NCBI GenBank assembly: GCA_943737045.1
Contig: CALSFV010000236.1
Span: 846,001-910,000, forward strand
Source: Parapristionchus giblindavisi
Lineage: Eukaryota; Nematoda; Chromadorea; Rhabditida; Diplogasteridae
Length of the DNA: 64,000 bases
Reading direction: 5' to 3'
Every line of letters begins with the position of its first letter. Position 1 is the first letter of the stretch. The notes below the pieces were generated by a model. That model saw nothing but the letters and a program-made list of their open reading frames with translations. It made no database searches and was not told the DNA's origin. The translations under genes and the position numbers were made by a program. Positions 12,801 to 26,200 of this stretch are shown in pieces.

Positions 12801-15800
12801 ACGTTCCTTTGAGAATTCACCGTCGTACTCTCTCGATTTTCAATGCTCTCTCTCCTCTTAGTGTCTTTCTCAGCGTTCTCGCAATTCACTGTAGTATCTC
12901 GCCTTTGTTCTCTGACTTTTTCACTGTACTCTCTCAATTTATTGTACTCTCTCACCTCTTTCTTCTGTTTTTTTTCTATGTGCTCTCTCACGTTTCCATG
13001 CTCTCTCGCCTTTTTCCTATGCCTCTTTCTCGCTCTCCTCATTTACCGAAGCGCATGTACTGTAGATTTTTTGTGCATTTCTCTAGACTCTCTCAATCTG
13101 GCACACTCTCTCACCGTCCATGATTCTACCCTCTATTGTCTCTCGTTGATCTTAAGATTCACGGCGATAAGTGGACCCGGGATAGTCCAGTATTTCGACT
13201 AAGGTACGAAATTCAGGCCTCTCTCCCTTTCCTTTTCTCTCCCTCTCCCTCTCCTTCCTCTTTTCTCTCCCTCTCCTTCTCTCCTTCTCTCCCTCTCCTT
13301 CTCTCCCCCTCCCTCTCATTCTCTCCCTCTCCCTCTCATTCTCTCCCTCTCCCTCTCATTCTCTCCTTCTCTCCCTCTCCTTCTCTCCCTCTCCCTCTCC
13401 TTCTCTCCCTCTCCCTCTCCTTCTCCTTCTCTCCCTCTCCTTCTCCTTCTCTCCCTCTCCCTCTCCTCCACCCCCCCCTTCCATTCACTCTCCTCTCTTC
13501 CAAATTCAATAATGATCACCGGATTGCATTTTCTCTCCGTCTCCTATTAAATAGAATAGAGAGAGGGACGACGACGTAGAAATTGGAAAAGAGAGAGAGG
13601 GAGAGAAAAGGAGAGGGAGAGAGAGAACGATGGAGAGAAGGAGAGGGAGATAAAGATAGAGAGAGAAGGAGAGGGAGAGGGGGAGAGAGAAGGAGAGGAA
13701 GAGAAAAGGAGAGGGAGAAGGAGAGGGAGAGAAAAGGAGAGAGGGAGAGGGAGAGGGAGAGAGAGAGGGAGAGAGGTAGAGGGGAGAGAGAGATAGAGAA
13801 AGGGGGAGAGAAAAGGAGAGGGAGAGAGGTAGAGAGAGGGAGAGGGAGAGAAAAGGAGAAAGGGAGAGGGAGAGAATGAATGGGAGAGTGTTCCGCACGT
13901 AGAAGGGCAGGAAGGAAAAGAAAAGAGATTCTGAGGGGTTGGATTATGACTTATTGTTGCACTCATAATCAGAGACAGAACTTGATAGAAAATAGATAGT
14001 CTATTCAAAGGAGCGCCCATTTCGTGATGTTGATCCTCGAGTCTTTTTCGTTGACTAAACTTCCCTATAGAAAACATCTATCTGAATACAAAAATAATTA
14101 TCTCTCAAATAGATGCCCCGGAATACCGAAATCCGAGCTGAAAGTTCATTGATGACCAGGAAAAAAGCGCGAAATTTGAAATGTACGAAGCGTGGTACGC
14201 ATAGAGTCTTTGGCTACTAGCCGCTGACAATGAGGTACACGGGACATCATCTCGAATGTAGTAATTTAGTGGAGATCGGAATGTCTCATTATTGAAAGAA
14301 GTGCAACCCCAAATCTCCTGGTTCCCTTTTCAAAGCAATTTCAGTCCTTATTGTTGATTACGAGTTCATTTTCGATTATGACGCGAGATCTTACGTCTGT
14401 GATCTACTCTCCCTCTCTCTTTCCTCTCCATCTCTCTACCTCTCCCTCTCCAACTCTTCCCTCCCTCTCTACCTCTCCCTCTCTTCTTCTCCCTCTCTAC
14501 CTCTCCCTCTCTACCTTTCCTTCTCTACCGCTCCCTCTCTCTCTACCTCTCCCTCTACCTCTCCTTCATCATCTTCTATTCCTTCTCTGCATCCTCATTC
14601 TTCTTGACCAGACCACCGGAATGGAGGAGTGAGTATGAATCATGATTGTCTTTTGTTCTTCCTTCTAGCCATGATCATTTCTCCCTCTATCTATCTCTCT
14701 CTCTCCATCTCTCTCTCTCCTCTCTCTCTCCCTCACTCTATCTCCCTCTCTCTCTCCCCTTTCTAACTCTCCTCTCTTTCTCTCTCTCCCTCTCTCCCCT
14801 CTCTTCCTCTCTCTCCCCTCTCCCTCCCTCTCTCTAGCTTGGTGAACTTAAGAATACTTCGCGGAAGTGGCCTCATCCCCATAGGGATTCCAGAGTGGTT
14901 CCCTCTAATCATATTTTCGTTCTAATACATGTGGTCATTTTGTAGGAGACCAGGTCCGAAGTACAGAGGTTAAAGGTACTCCCCGAGCTCTGGCAACACT
15001 CTCTCATAGATAGAGAAAGCGAGAGAGCACTATCAGAGCGGAGGGATTCAAATTAACAGGGGTCCTTTCAAGTTTCTACTCTCAGACTGTATATATGAGT
15101 GTATCTACAAATCGCTCTCTCATATTTGAAATGTAGGTTGCCAACGAAGCGAGAACTAGAGAAACATTCTCTCATATTAAAGGGAGCGTTACCTCACTCA
15201 ATGGTCTCTTCATTGCGCATACTATTTCTCTGTTCTCTAACAACGAGAGAGCATTGCGCGTCGAAGAGACCATTGAGTGAGGTTTCGCTCCCTTTAATGA
15301 TAACCTGGTTGCATTTAGAAAGTATTTATTTATCTTCAACGATAAACAAAGAGAGAGGTGAAAGTGTACATTTCAGCAGTTAGCTTACTCCAGTCCTAGA
15401 AGAACTATAATCATCATCAGTTTTCTGTGTTGTGTTCATTGGAACTTTGGTCTACTGATCACCGACCCAGATGTATCTATATTTGAGGTAGTGTGTAGGC
15501 CGTAGTAGAAAGACGATCCTCCAACACAAGGAGGAACAAGGCGTTTCCGGTGTCAAACGGAGATAAAGTGAGAAGAGGAAGTCTATCCCTGTGATGGATT
15601 GGATAGAGAGGGGAGGGAGAGAGGGGGAGAGGGAGAGAGAGAGAGAGAGAGGAGAGAGGAAGAGGGAAGGAGAGAGAGAGAGAGGGGGAGGGAGGGAGAG
15701 AGAAAGGGAGAAAGAGAAGGAGTCAGAGGGAGAGAAGAAAGAGGAAGAGGGAAGGAGAGAGAGAGAGAGAGCGGAGAGAGGGAGAGATGGAGAGAGAGAG

Positions 15801-17155
15801 AGAGAGTGGAGAGAGGGAGAGATGGAGAGAGAGAGAAGTGATGAGGGAGAGGGAGAAACAATTCCCAATTGTATCATGTCAGAGGCCGTCGAAATTTGCA
15901 TAGGCCCAATCAGACATGAAAGGGACAGAAGAAGGGATTGAGAAGAATGGACAGCTTCTGGTATCTATCAGAACTATTTTCTGGTCTCTGCTCCGGCTCT
16001 GGTGGAAAAAGGAGAGCGAGAGAGTATGACCGGAGCTTAAAGCGTCAACATTCTATGTATGATGTGCTGTTTCATGAGGCTTGTATTCTACTTCTTGGAT
16101 ACCGCAGGTGCAAGGGAATCCTCAAGATATAGAACATGATGAACGATGAATAGCACAAAGGAAACCCATTGATCTATGAATGACCCCTGGCATGACTCAT
16201 CGCATCATTATGTCAACGTGATTGTTTCATGTGATATCCGACCAATGATTAAGTAGACACCACAAACGCGTCAACCTCCGCTCTGGCCACACTCTCTCGC
16301 TTTATTTGTCAGCGAGAGAGTATGGCCAATGCTGAGAGTAAAGTAGCTTGGGTCTCTCTCTGGTTCTCTCTCTCTCTGGCACAGTCATTCTATTCCTTTT
16401 TCTCTCTCCTCATAACTTTGAATGAACATACCAGTAGTGGAGACCAATTCGATGCCGACCTTATCGTCACCGTGAGTGGGCTTATCGAACTCCACGAAAC
16501 CCGTATCCTCGTTGAATCTTAACGTTTATGTCTTACATTTAAGTCACAATCTAAGCTTAGCTTAGGTAGGAAGTAGGTCGTTCTCTAAATAATCTTTCAT
16601 AGAACTCTTATTATTCGTGGTAACCTTGTATTGGTTACTTTCTAACAATTAGTATCCGCATATCAAGTTATAGTATCTTGACTAAATTTTGCCTTCGGCA
16701 AAGCTAAGTCAATATAAGGTCGATTAAGTCCTCTGTCTTAAGTAAGGATCTTATTCACACTTACGGCTTGCTAGTCATGAATCCGAGCTCCTTGAAGAGT
16801 TCTTGACCATCGAGGGAGACTGCGGTAATGCTGGAATGAATCTTATGAATTCAGTGAACAATCTATTTACGGAATATTTATTGCACTGTTATTATGGAAA
16901 CTATATCTCAAACAACAAAACTAAGAAATTTATCAGCATAAATGCTATTTTTAAAGACACACTCCATGGAAATTTTACTCTCCGCTCTGACAATGCTCTC
17001 TCGTAGACAAATAAAGCGAGAGTACATTGCCAGAGCGGATAGTTTCAAATTAGCTCCGGGTGCGCCTTTCATTTCTGCTTTGTTCTTGTGTTCCCGTTAT
17101 TTATCATATAGCCTCAGCCATTCTTCATATGGTTCGGGTTTTTGGTTATCTTTAT

Positions 17156-17222
<67 letters not shown>

Positions 17223-20200
17223 TCTCTCCCTCTCTCTCTCTCTCTCTCCCTCTCTCTCTCTCGCTCTCTCTCTCTCAGTGTTGATTCATCTTCCATTTTC
17301 TGCACACCAGTCATCCGACCTCTGTCAATCCATTTCTGTCTATTCTTTTCAATTGCAAAACAACACAACATGACATTTCATAAGAAAAGTTTTCAGCTTC
17401 AAACAAATAATAAAAAGAAAATGTAAGCGGTTACATTTTATCTCTGTCACTTACATATTATGATCAATCGATTTAAATCTTTTTCATCGAAATAATCAAT
17501 TTTCATGATCATTGCTTATTATTAGGCTAGTTTTCCTTATCACATGTAATACATAATATTTAAATTATAGTCTATCCTGTTGCTATCTATAATATAGTTA
17601 ACAAATTCTAGATAGTGCTTGATATTTATTTATAGTCTAATAAAAATAAATATAATAAATAATTCGTACGTGATATTGACGGGAGGTCTGTCGAAGGCGG
17701 GCATCTCAGCGGGAGCGATATCCAGAACCTCCGTGTATCCACCACGCATGGGCTCGGGGAATCTCAAATTTATTTATTTTTTTAAATTTATTTATTTATT
17801 TATTTATTAAATTTATTTATTTATGTATTTATTTTATCTTTCCTTTTGCTATACATCGAACAAATCAATAAACGAAATGGCGTTAGTTAGAAGGAGAAAG
17901 AAAGCAAAAGATTAAAATTGCGTTGCACTAGAAATTTTTATTTTATGAGGAAACTATATTTCATCTAAAACGATTTGTCTAACATTGCGCTGCATACATG
18001 TGTTTTAACAAATTACTTAATATTTAATAATTTAATATTTTTATGAACTCTAAAGAACGTCTATATTGCACAAATTGCGATATCTGGCAATTATTTAGTC
18101 GTAGAAACATATTTGAACCAATGAGAATCTGATGGTATGTTGCATGTGGGAGAGATTATGGATATAACGGAAACTGATTGCTGGGTCAGGACATATTACA
18201 GAGGAGCGTAGGATACTGTACGTTACAGAATACACTGTAGGTTACAGGGGATACTGTAGGTTCAAATTCTGTAGGTTCTTCGAGTACAGTTACCACGACA
18301 GAACTCTCAGAATGTTGGGAAACATATTCTGGCGATATCACCGTTCCATTCGGAAGAACAATAGTATTTTTGCTTATTTTTGTAGAACTTTTAATATATT
18401 ATGTGTCTTTCTTATAAGTGTACCTCTCTCCTGACAGTGTCTTGCTCTCCCATCGCCCCACGATCCAGGCAATGTTCTCAAGCATCGGAGGAAGAGGATT
18501 GATCAATTCTGAAAGATCAAAGATCAAAGATCAGTAATTCGGAGAACAACGATTAGCCATACTGACATGAGAGCTCAAAGATCAGAAATCAGAAGCACTT
18601 TGAGAATCGAAGAATTGAATTACATTGTTAGTGGCTTATTTCCAAGGCAAATTGATAAATAATCATTCCGATCAAAGTTCAGAGATCAAAGATCAAAGTT
18701 CAGAGATCAAAGATCAAAGTTCAGAGATCAAAGATCAAAGTTCAGAGATCAAAGATCAAAGTTCACTTACGAGTGCCGATGTTCTCACATTGACCGCATG
18801 AAAGGGCACAGTTGTCTCCGAAGAAGGGAGTGATGGGACGGGTCCATGAGCAGCGATCCTAAACAAAACTGTTGATCTTTGATCTTTGATCTTTGATCTT
18901 TGATCTGTGATCTTAATACTGATTTTTATCTTGATTCGAACAGGCAACAATGTTTTTATTATTTTTTATGATATATCTGACATGGTACCGACCCCAAAAG
19001 ACGCGCAACAAAGATATCCCAACAGTGAGACGCGCACTCACCTGCTCTTTCCAGATGGGACAGTTCTTGAACATGTCCTGGCAAGGACCTGCAAAGATCA
19101 AAGATCAGAGATTAAAGGTGGACTCCCGCGAATATTTTCGTGAACAAACTGTGCAGACAGAATCATAGCAAAAGTTATTCTGCATACCGTACACTATTTA
19201 TTTTATGATGATTCAGCTTATTGATCGCTAGAAACATGAATGAACCATCAGGCCCCGTGCAGGGAAAGGCGCGCTTTTTGAAAATAGGAAAGTTCGGCAA
19301 CAGGATTCGAACCCGCGACCGTGCGCTTTCTAGTCAGAAGTTTTACCACTACGCTAAGGGAACGATATGTAGTCCCCCTATCTTCTTGCATATCACTACA
19401 CCCTTGCATTAGCGAGATGTAGGAAATTTGCATGATCATTCGCGGGACTCCACCTTTAAAGTCCAATGATTAAAGATCAAAGATCAAAGTTCGAAAATTA
19501 ATGATCAAAGTATAAAGATTGAAGACCAAGGATCAAAGATCAAAGATCAGAGATCAAACTCACGAGAGCACTTCACTCCCATCCATCCGCGCGGACAGCG
19601 GCAACGGTTACCAGTGCTGGAAAACAATTTTTGATTATTTCAAAGACAACCGCCCATTCTCGCAGACAAAAAGTGAGGTACTCATTGGCAGAGCGAAGAG
19701 TTCGGATTTAGCTTACAATTAGGCCCATCCTCTATGTAATTAAAGTGACACTCCGCGCTAATCTGAAACTCTAAGCTCTGGCCACACTCTCTCGTTTTCT
19801 TTGTCTGCGAGAGAGTATTGCCAGTGATGAGATTAAAATAGCTCTGTGCCTTTAATACAAGTGGAATAGGTTTCAGCGCATCGATAATATCGCTGATCAG
19901 TAGTTAAGGAGGTTCGTGAAATGGGAAACAGCGCAAAAACATAAATAGTCGCATAGTCGTCGTAACTATCGTAACTATAGTAGTAATATAGTAAAATAAA
20001 AAATATAAATATAATAAAATATAATATAAAATAAGAAAAATATTATCAAACCTTCTCGCTATGCAATCGCCCGTCCCACAAGTGTGCGCCTCCCGAGGAT
20101 TACAATAATCGATAACTGAAAGATCAAAGATCAAGACTAATTTGTCTCATTTGTATCCCAAATTCATCCAGTGAGAATTTGCATTGATATTCTCCTCATT

Positions 20201-23200
20201 CACACAAGTAATAATGATAATAATATTTTTTGTGGTTTCAGGAAAAAAATATGATAAGAAATGTGAATTACATTAGGGACACTTAGTCACCACTTTGAAC
20301 GGGCTGTTACTCATGACTCATTGTCTGGATCGGATCATTTTAGTGTTTCTTTGCTCAGCGGCAGTTCAAGTTGTCTCTTCCTGACCTTGCACTCATTGTC
20401 CGTCATTGACTCATTGACTCATTGTTATTGTCATTGTCACTGACTCATTGTCAATTTAATGCTATGACTAGTGAAAGACAACATTTTCAATCGTTCTGCA
20501 TCTCTATGTGTATTATTTCCAAAACTGGAACTTATAGGTCGAGGTTCGTAACGTTCTGCTCAAAATTGGCGAAAAGAAAACAAAAGACTGTAACAAGTAA
20601 CACCCTACTGATAAAACTCCCTTCTGGTGGGTATAAATAAATAAATAAATATGCCCCCCTAGCATATTCTATGAATTGTCCCACTCGATCACTGTTAGAA
20701 TTGTCACACTTATCATTGTTGTGTTCGAGAGTAAGTTCACACCCTGAGGCTATTTCTATTGACCTTTCTCGAGGTACCGTCAAAACGAAAAAAAGTGAAA
20801 CATTTGTCAAATAATTTGACAAAATTTGACAAAAGTTCACAAGATTCCCATATTTAGCATTTTTCATGATCTTGATGAAGTATTATATCAGATATTGATT
20901 TGTAGATGTGTTTGCCAAATCCAGATAAGCACGACAAAAGTGAAAAAAATAATCAGGAGCGTTGTGTAGCAGAATTGGTATACTGTAGAATCTTACTGCA
21001 AAATTGCTTCCATCGCGCTTTTTTCGTCTAATCATGGATATATCTAGCATTACCTGACTTCCTATAGCGAATGTGCACTTTTTGGATCATTTCATAGATC
21101 AGGCTGCAAAACGGTTATACTGTAGAAAATCATACCGTATACCAGTTTCACATAACAGCGTTTACAGTGATTCATTTAAATTTTTTTCTTCATGGGTCAA
21201 TTAAGTAAGACCAGTGATGCTCAAATACCCTATTGTCTATTTAAAAAACTAGTAACCGCGTTTAGATATCATGATTCAAAATTTTCAAAATCTTGTGAAC
21301 TTTTGTCAAATTTTGTCAAATTATTTGACAAATGTTTCACTTTTTTTCGTTTTGACGGTATGGGTAGAAGAATGGATTTAAAGGAAGAGGGAGAGTGAGA
21401 GATTCTAGAGGGAGAAAGTATGATAATGATAAATGAATTCAGGAACTGATGGGTTGGGAGAGGGAAAGGCCAAAAAGCAACGACAGCTGCACATGCGGAA
21501 CATCATTTTTCTGTGTCTCTCCCTCTCCCTCTCTCCCCTCTCCTTCTCTCCTTCTCCCTCTCCCTCTCCCTCTCTCTCCTATTCCAGTCTCTGGGGAAGC
21601 ATTCATGTTGAGAAGATAGTGAGAGGTGATAGCATGTTCACGGAGAAGGAGATCCGTTGAGGGATTCCAAAGTGTTGCAAAGATAAGATGAAGAGGGCAT
21701 GAGTTTAGTTTCATCTTATACTGACCAAACGAGTGAAATGAATGCGTAGGGCACTAGGTCGAATGAGAACCGATGAATAATAATCAACTGGATGATAACC
21801 ATTTGCATACTTTGTCTATTCATTAGTGCTCTCTCATATGCAAATAGTTATCATTCAGTCGGTCGTCTGTTTGTCTGTCAGTTATTATTCATCGGTTCTC
21901 ATTCAACGTAGTGTCATGTATATATTACAGTATGTCAATTGAAACTAAGCCAATAATTGAAACACCATGCACAAACGAAATCTTGATAAATGTGTTTTAA
22001 ATTAATTGAATTAAATATAGATATAATAGAAGAGTGGATTTGACCGTGATTTGGCTCTATCTAGCAATATATCTATCTATCTTGTAAGTTCACTCCACTG
22101 ACTATTATATAATTTATACTATATAATTACTATTTAGTTTTTAAAATTAATTATTAATTGTATTATACAATATAATTGTTCACAAATATAATTAATGACT
22201 CATAATTCATTATTGACCTGCTTTACTCGGCACTCCTTGTCCCTGTGAGAGCTGCACCAGCGCAACGGCTACCGTAACCAACGCCGCCAAACCCGTTCGA
22301 GTCATGGCTTCTGAAATATATCAATCGATAATTCGAAAATCAATCGATAATTATTGTATAAAATCAATCGATAATCAAATATACGCGAGGATGAGTAACT
22401 GTAAATAATTTGAAATAAATGAGAATGGAGTGATCAGTCTTTCTTACAATATTAATCGATAATTATTCTGCTTACAGTATTGGCTGGATGATATTTCAAA
22501 TCAGTCAATCAGTATCTGAGCCAAATCAATCGATAATCATGCTCATTACAGTACTGGCTGGACGATTTTCTGACGTGGAAGCCACAGTTGTACGAGAACG
22601 CGACGGAGATATTCCTATCGTCCCAGGACATCTGGATTCCCGAATTCTCGTTGTATTATAGGTTAGTTATGGTTTAAAAATGGGGGTAGCAATTGGAAGA
22701 AGGAGAGACTAAATCAGGCTTTTGTGTCCCGAAAAGCAAAGAAACTAAACGAGATAGCGTGTAAAACGAGGAGAGTATGCACTGCGACTGACTTGTGACT
22801 GTGATGAAGCATTGTAACGTAGGTACAGTAATCATTCAATACAAAAAGAGCAAGACGAAGAAAGAGGCGTTGTCCAAGCCAATCTGAGTTTTGCACCGGT
22901 CCCTCATACTGCGCGCAGGAGACCGCGCGCTTTGAGGTTTCGCCCTTGCCTTATGATTTTATTTGTCTATTTCGGTTTTGATTGGAGCCATCCAGGTATC
23001 TCAAAAATCCTCTGAATAAGATAAACCTTCTAAAGTATAATACTATAATATATACTACTTAACAAAACACGAGGAAGCGTTTTCTAATATTATTTTGAGC
23101 ATTCCACCCATCTATAATGACAAGGAAGGTCACAAATTTCGCGGTTATACTTCTGAATTTGATTATTTTTTCTCTATACGAATTGGTGAAAGAAGTGACG

Positions 23201-26200
23201 GATCCGAAACACTAGCCTTGTCTCATTGCTTTTAACCACATTTCAACAACTAAAAATTAGCAATTTAACAAATTTTGGTTCTGGTTCAGAAGAAAATTTA
23301 AAAAGTGTACTATATGGAAGTAGGGGGGATGTGGTCATGCTTTTGTGTCCCAAAATTATAGGACACTTAAGGAGATAATGTGTAAAACGATGAGAGTATT
23401 CACACCATGATAGATAGATTATTATTTTGTATTGTAGGTACGGTAATCATTCAATACAATAATCGAAATACGAAGAAAAATGCGTTGTTCAAATAAATTT
23501 GACACACACAATTTGACACAGTGCTTGTGAGTGCTACATACTGCGTCCCTCATACTGCGCGCAGGAGACCGCGCGCTTTCTGGTTCCACCCTCGCCTTAT
23601 GATCTCATCTGTCTATTTAGGCGTTGATAAGAGCGGCTACGATGCGAAAAATATGTAAATTAATCATCTCAATAACATCAACCCACTCCATGTGATAGAA
23701 TTACAGACCACTTCGAAAAATCTCAATTTACATGATATTTTGTAATTCAAATGTAAATTAGCTTTGGGTGTGTCAAACGTGCGAGAGAGTGTGAGAAATG
23801 GGAGAGTTCATTATTGCCAATAACATTGAGATACAGTGGAAATATATTTAATATCTGCAAGATGACGTTTGCAGTTTAATTTTTTTCGGTTTATAAACTT
23901 GTTTCACCAATTGCAAGGAGGGAAAAGATTCTTATTCAGAAGCCTAATGCGTATTTTAGGGCCTCATTTGTAAGATAATGCCGCGCGCTTTTTGGTTTCC
24001 CGCATTATTATCTCGAAACCTTAAACGTTCAACGAGATACGATGCTTACCTAGTTCAACCAGAGATATTTGCCATAAATTCCCGATATTATAAATAAGAC
24101 AAAAAATTCTCTTGGCTTGTTAGCCAACGTATTCCGTTAGAAAGAACTGGTCATGATAAGATTCAAAATAGTGCAACTGCAATGTCGAAAAGACACGAAA
24201 ATAAAAGTGAAAAGGCTTTGGGCGAGAGTTGCGCCCGTCCCACATACTATACTGCGTGCACAAGACCGCGCGCTTTCTGGCTTCGCCCTCGCCTTATGAT
24301 CCCATATGCCTATTTCGGCGTTGATAGGAGCTTTGGCGGTCGGAGAAATATGCAAATTAATCACAACATCAACCCACTGATTGAGACAGAACTACAAAGC
24401 ATTTCGAAAAATCTCAATTTAAGAGAGATGGCCGTTAAGACTCGACCACCCCCCGGACACGTGCGCTAGCAATGAGAACTGGGAGTCCATACTTGGGTGT
24501 TAGGAGTGCCCCCGGCCCTTATTACACAAAACGGCTGAAATTTCCTGTTTGTGCCCTCAGGCTATTAGAAAAAATAATTTAAAAAAATAACTTTCAAAAA
24601 ACATAATTTTTCAAATTGTTGAGATGAAGTCTAAATACCATTTGCGAGGCGTCTAGGGTGCACAGTGCTTGCTAATTCACTATTAGCATCGAATGCCCGC
24701 TGATTCCTAAACCACTTTTTTGAGACAAAATTTTGGTTTTTTCGGACAAATCATCCCTTGTTTTAGTGAGTGCCCAAAATTTCCGACCAGGTCTTGTAGC
24801 CTAAGCAATTCTGCATTGATTTAACTTAAAACTGGATTCTTCCCGATCGACCATTTTGTCGAATTTTTCGCTCGAACTTCCGTCATCGATGGTTTTCCCG
24901 AACAAATACTGTATTTTCCAAACGATTGGTGCGGAATTGTGGTCTACTGAAAGTTTAAAGGTGAGACTAGTAAAATGAAACAAGAAGCCCAACACTTGGA
25001 TCAATTTGAAAATTTCGATTTTCATGACCCCGGGGTCATGGTCTGAAAATTTCAAAATTTCTCAAGTTTGAAATGTTTTCATTTATGTGACTAGTTGTGA
25101 AGTACTAATGATGTGAATAATATTCATCCAATGCTCAATGGCTGATCTCTCCTTTCAACCATTTTTTTGAAAATTTTCATTCTGATTGCGTGCGAAAAAT
25201 CAGAATTGTGTTTGAATCAGTTTCCAACTTGCTTTCTGTAATACTCTGGCATAGTACTTTACATTGTACATAATCAAAATGAAAATCGTTAATTTTGGAA
25301 AATTCATATTTTTTTACCATGACCCCGGGGTCATGAAAATCGAATTTTCAAAAGTGAGCCGAATGCCGGGATTTCAGTTCTATTATATTTTACTCATCAT
25401 GAAACTTCATATTGTCATTGTCATTTGTTCACTATCGCAGCATTCGAGTCGACAAACTGCAATATTTCAGAAATTTGCCGAAAAAGTAGGCACTAAAATT
25501 GAATTTTTTGAATTTTCGAAAATAAACGAATTTCATATTGATTATGCACATTGCAAAGTACTGAGACAGAGTATTACAGAAAGCAAGTTGGAAACTGATT
25601 CAAACACAATTCTGATTTTTCGCACGCAATCAGAATGAAAATTTTCAAAAAAATGGTTGAAAGGAGAGAACAGCCATTGAGCATTGGATGAATATTATTC
25701 ACATCATTAGTACTTCACAACAAGCCACATAAATGAAAACATTTCAAACTTGAGAAATTTTGAAATTTTCGGACGATGACCCCCGGGTCATGAAAATCAA
25801 AATTTTCAAATTGATCCAAGTGTTGGGCTTCTTGTTTCATCTTACTAGTCTCACCTTTAAACTTTCAGTAGACCACAATTCCGCACCAATCGCTTGGAAA
25901 ATACAGCATTTGTTCGAGAAAACCATCGATGACGGAAGTTCGAGCGAAAAATTCGACAAAATGGTCGATCGGGAAGAATCCAGTTTTAAGTTAAATCAAT
26001 GCAGAATTGCTTAGGCTACAATAACTGGTCGGACATTTTGGGCACTCACTAAAACAAGGGATGATTTGTCCGAAAAAACCAAAATTTTGTCTCAAAAAAG
26101 TGGTTTAGGAATCAACGGGCATTCGATGCTAATAGTGAATTAGCAAGCACTGTGCACCCTAGACGCATCGCAAATGGTATTTACTTCATCTCAACAATTT

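Noticed and set aside
13136..14077. Several open frames of 100-176 codons over CT/GA tracts, on both strands
   Set aside because: Low-complexity composition only; the same is true at 14.35-14.84, 15.45-15.94, 16.94-17.43 and 31.8-32.9 kb.
19293..19366. Functional tRNA gene
   Set aside because: A and B boxes are present, but the acceptor strands do not pair and the anticodon stem is poor, so it is called tRNA-like only.
24801..26014. Matching 84-codon open frames in both arms of the 2-kb palindrome
   Set aside because: Identity follows from the inverted repeat itself; no recognisable domain, and no start or splice support, so not called a gene.
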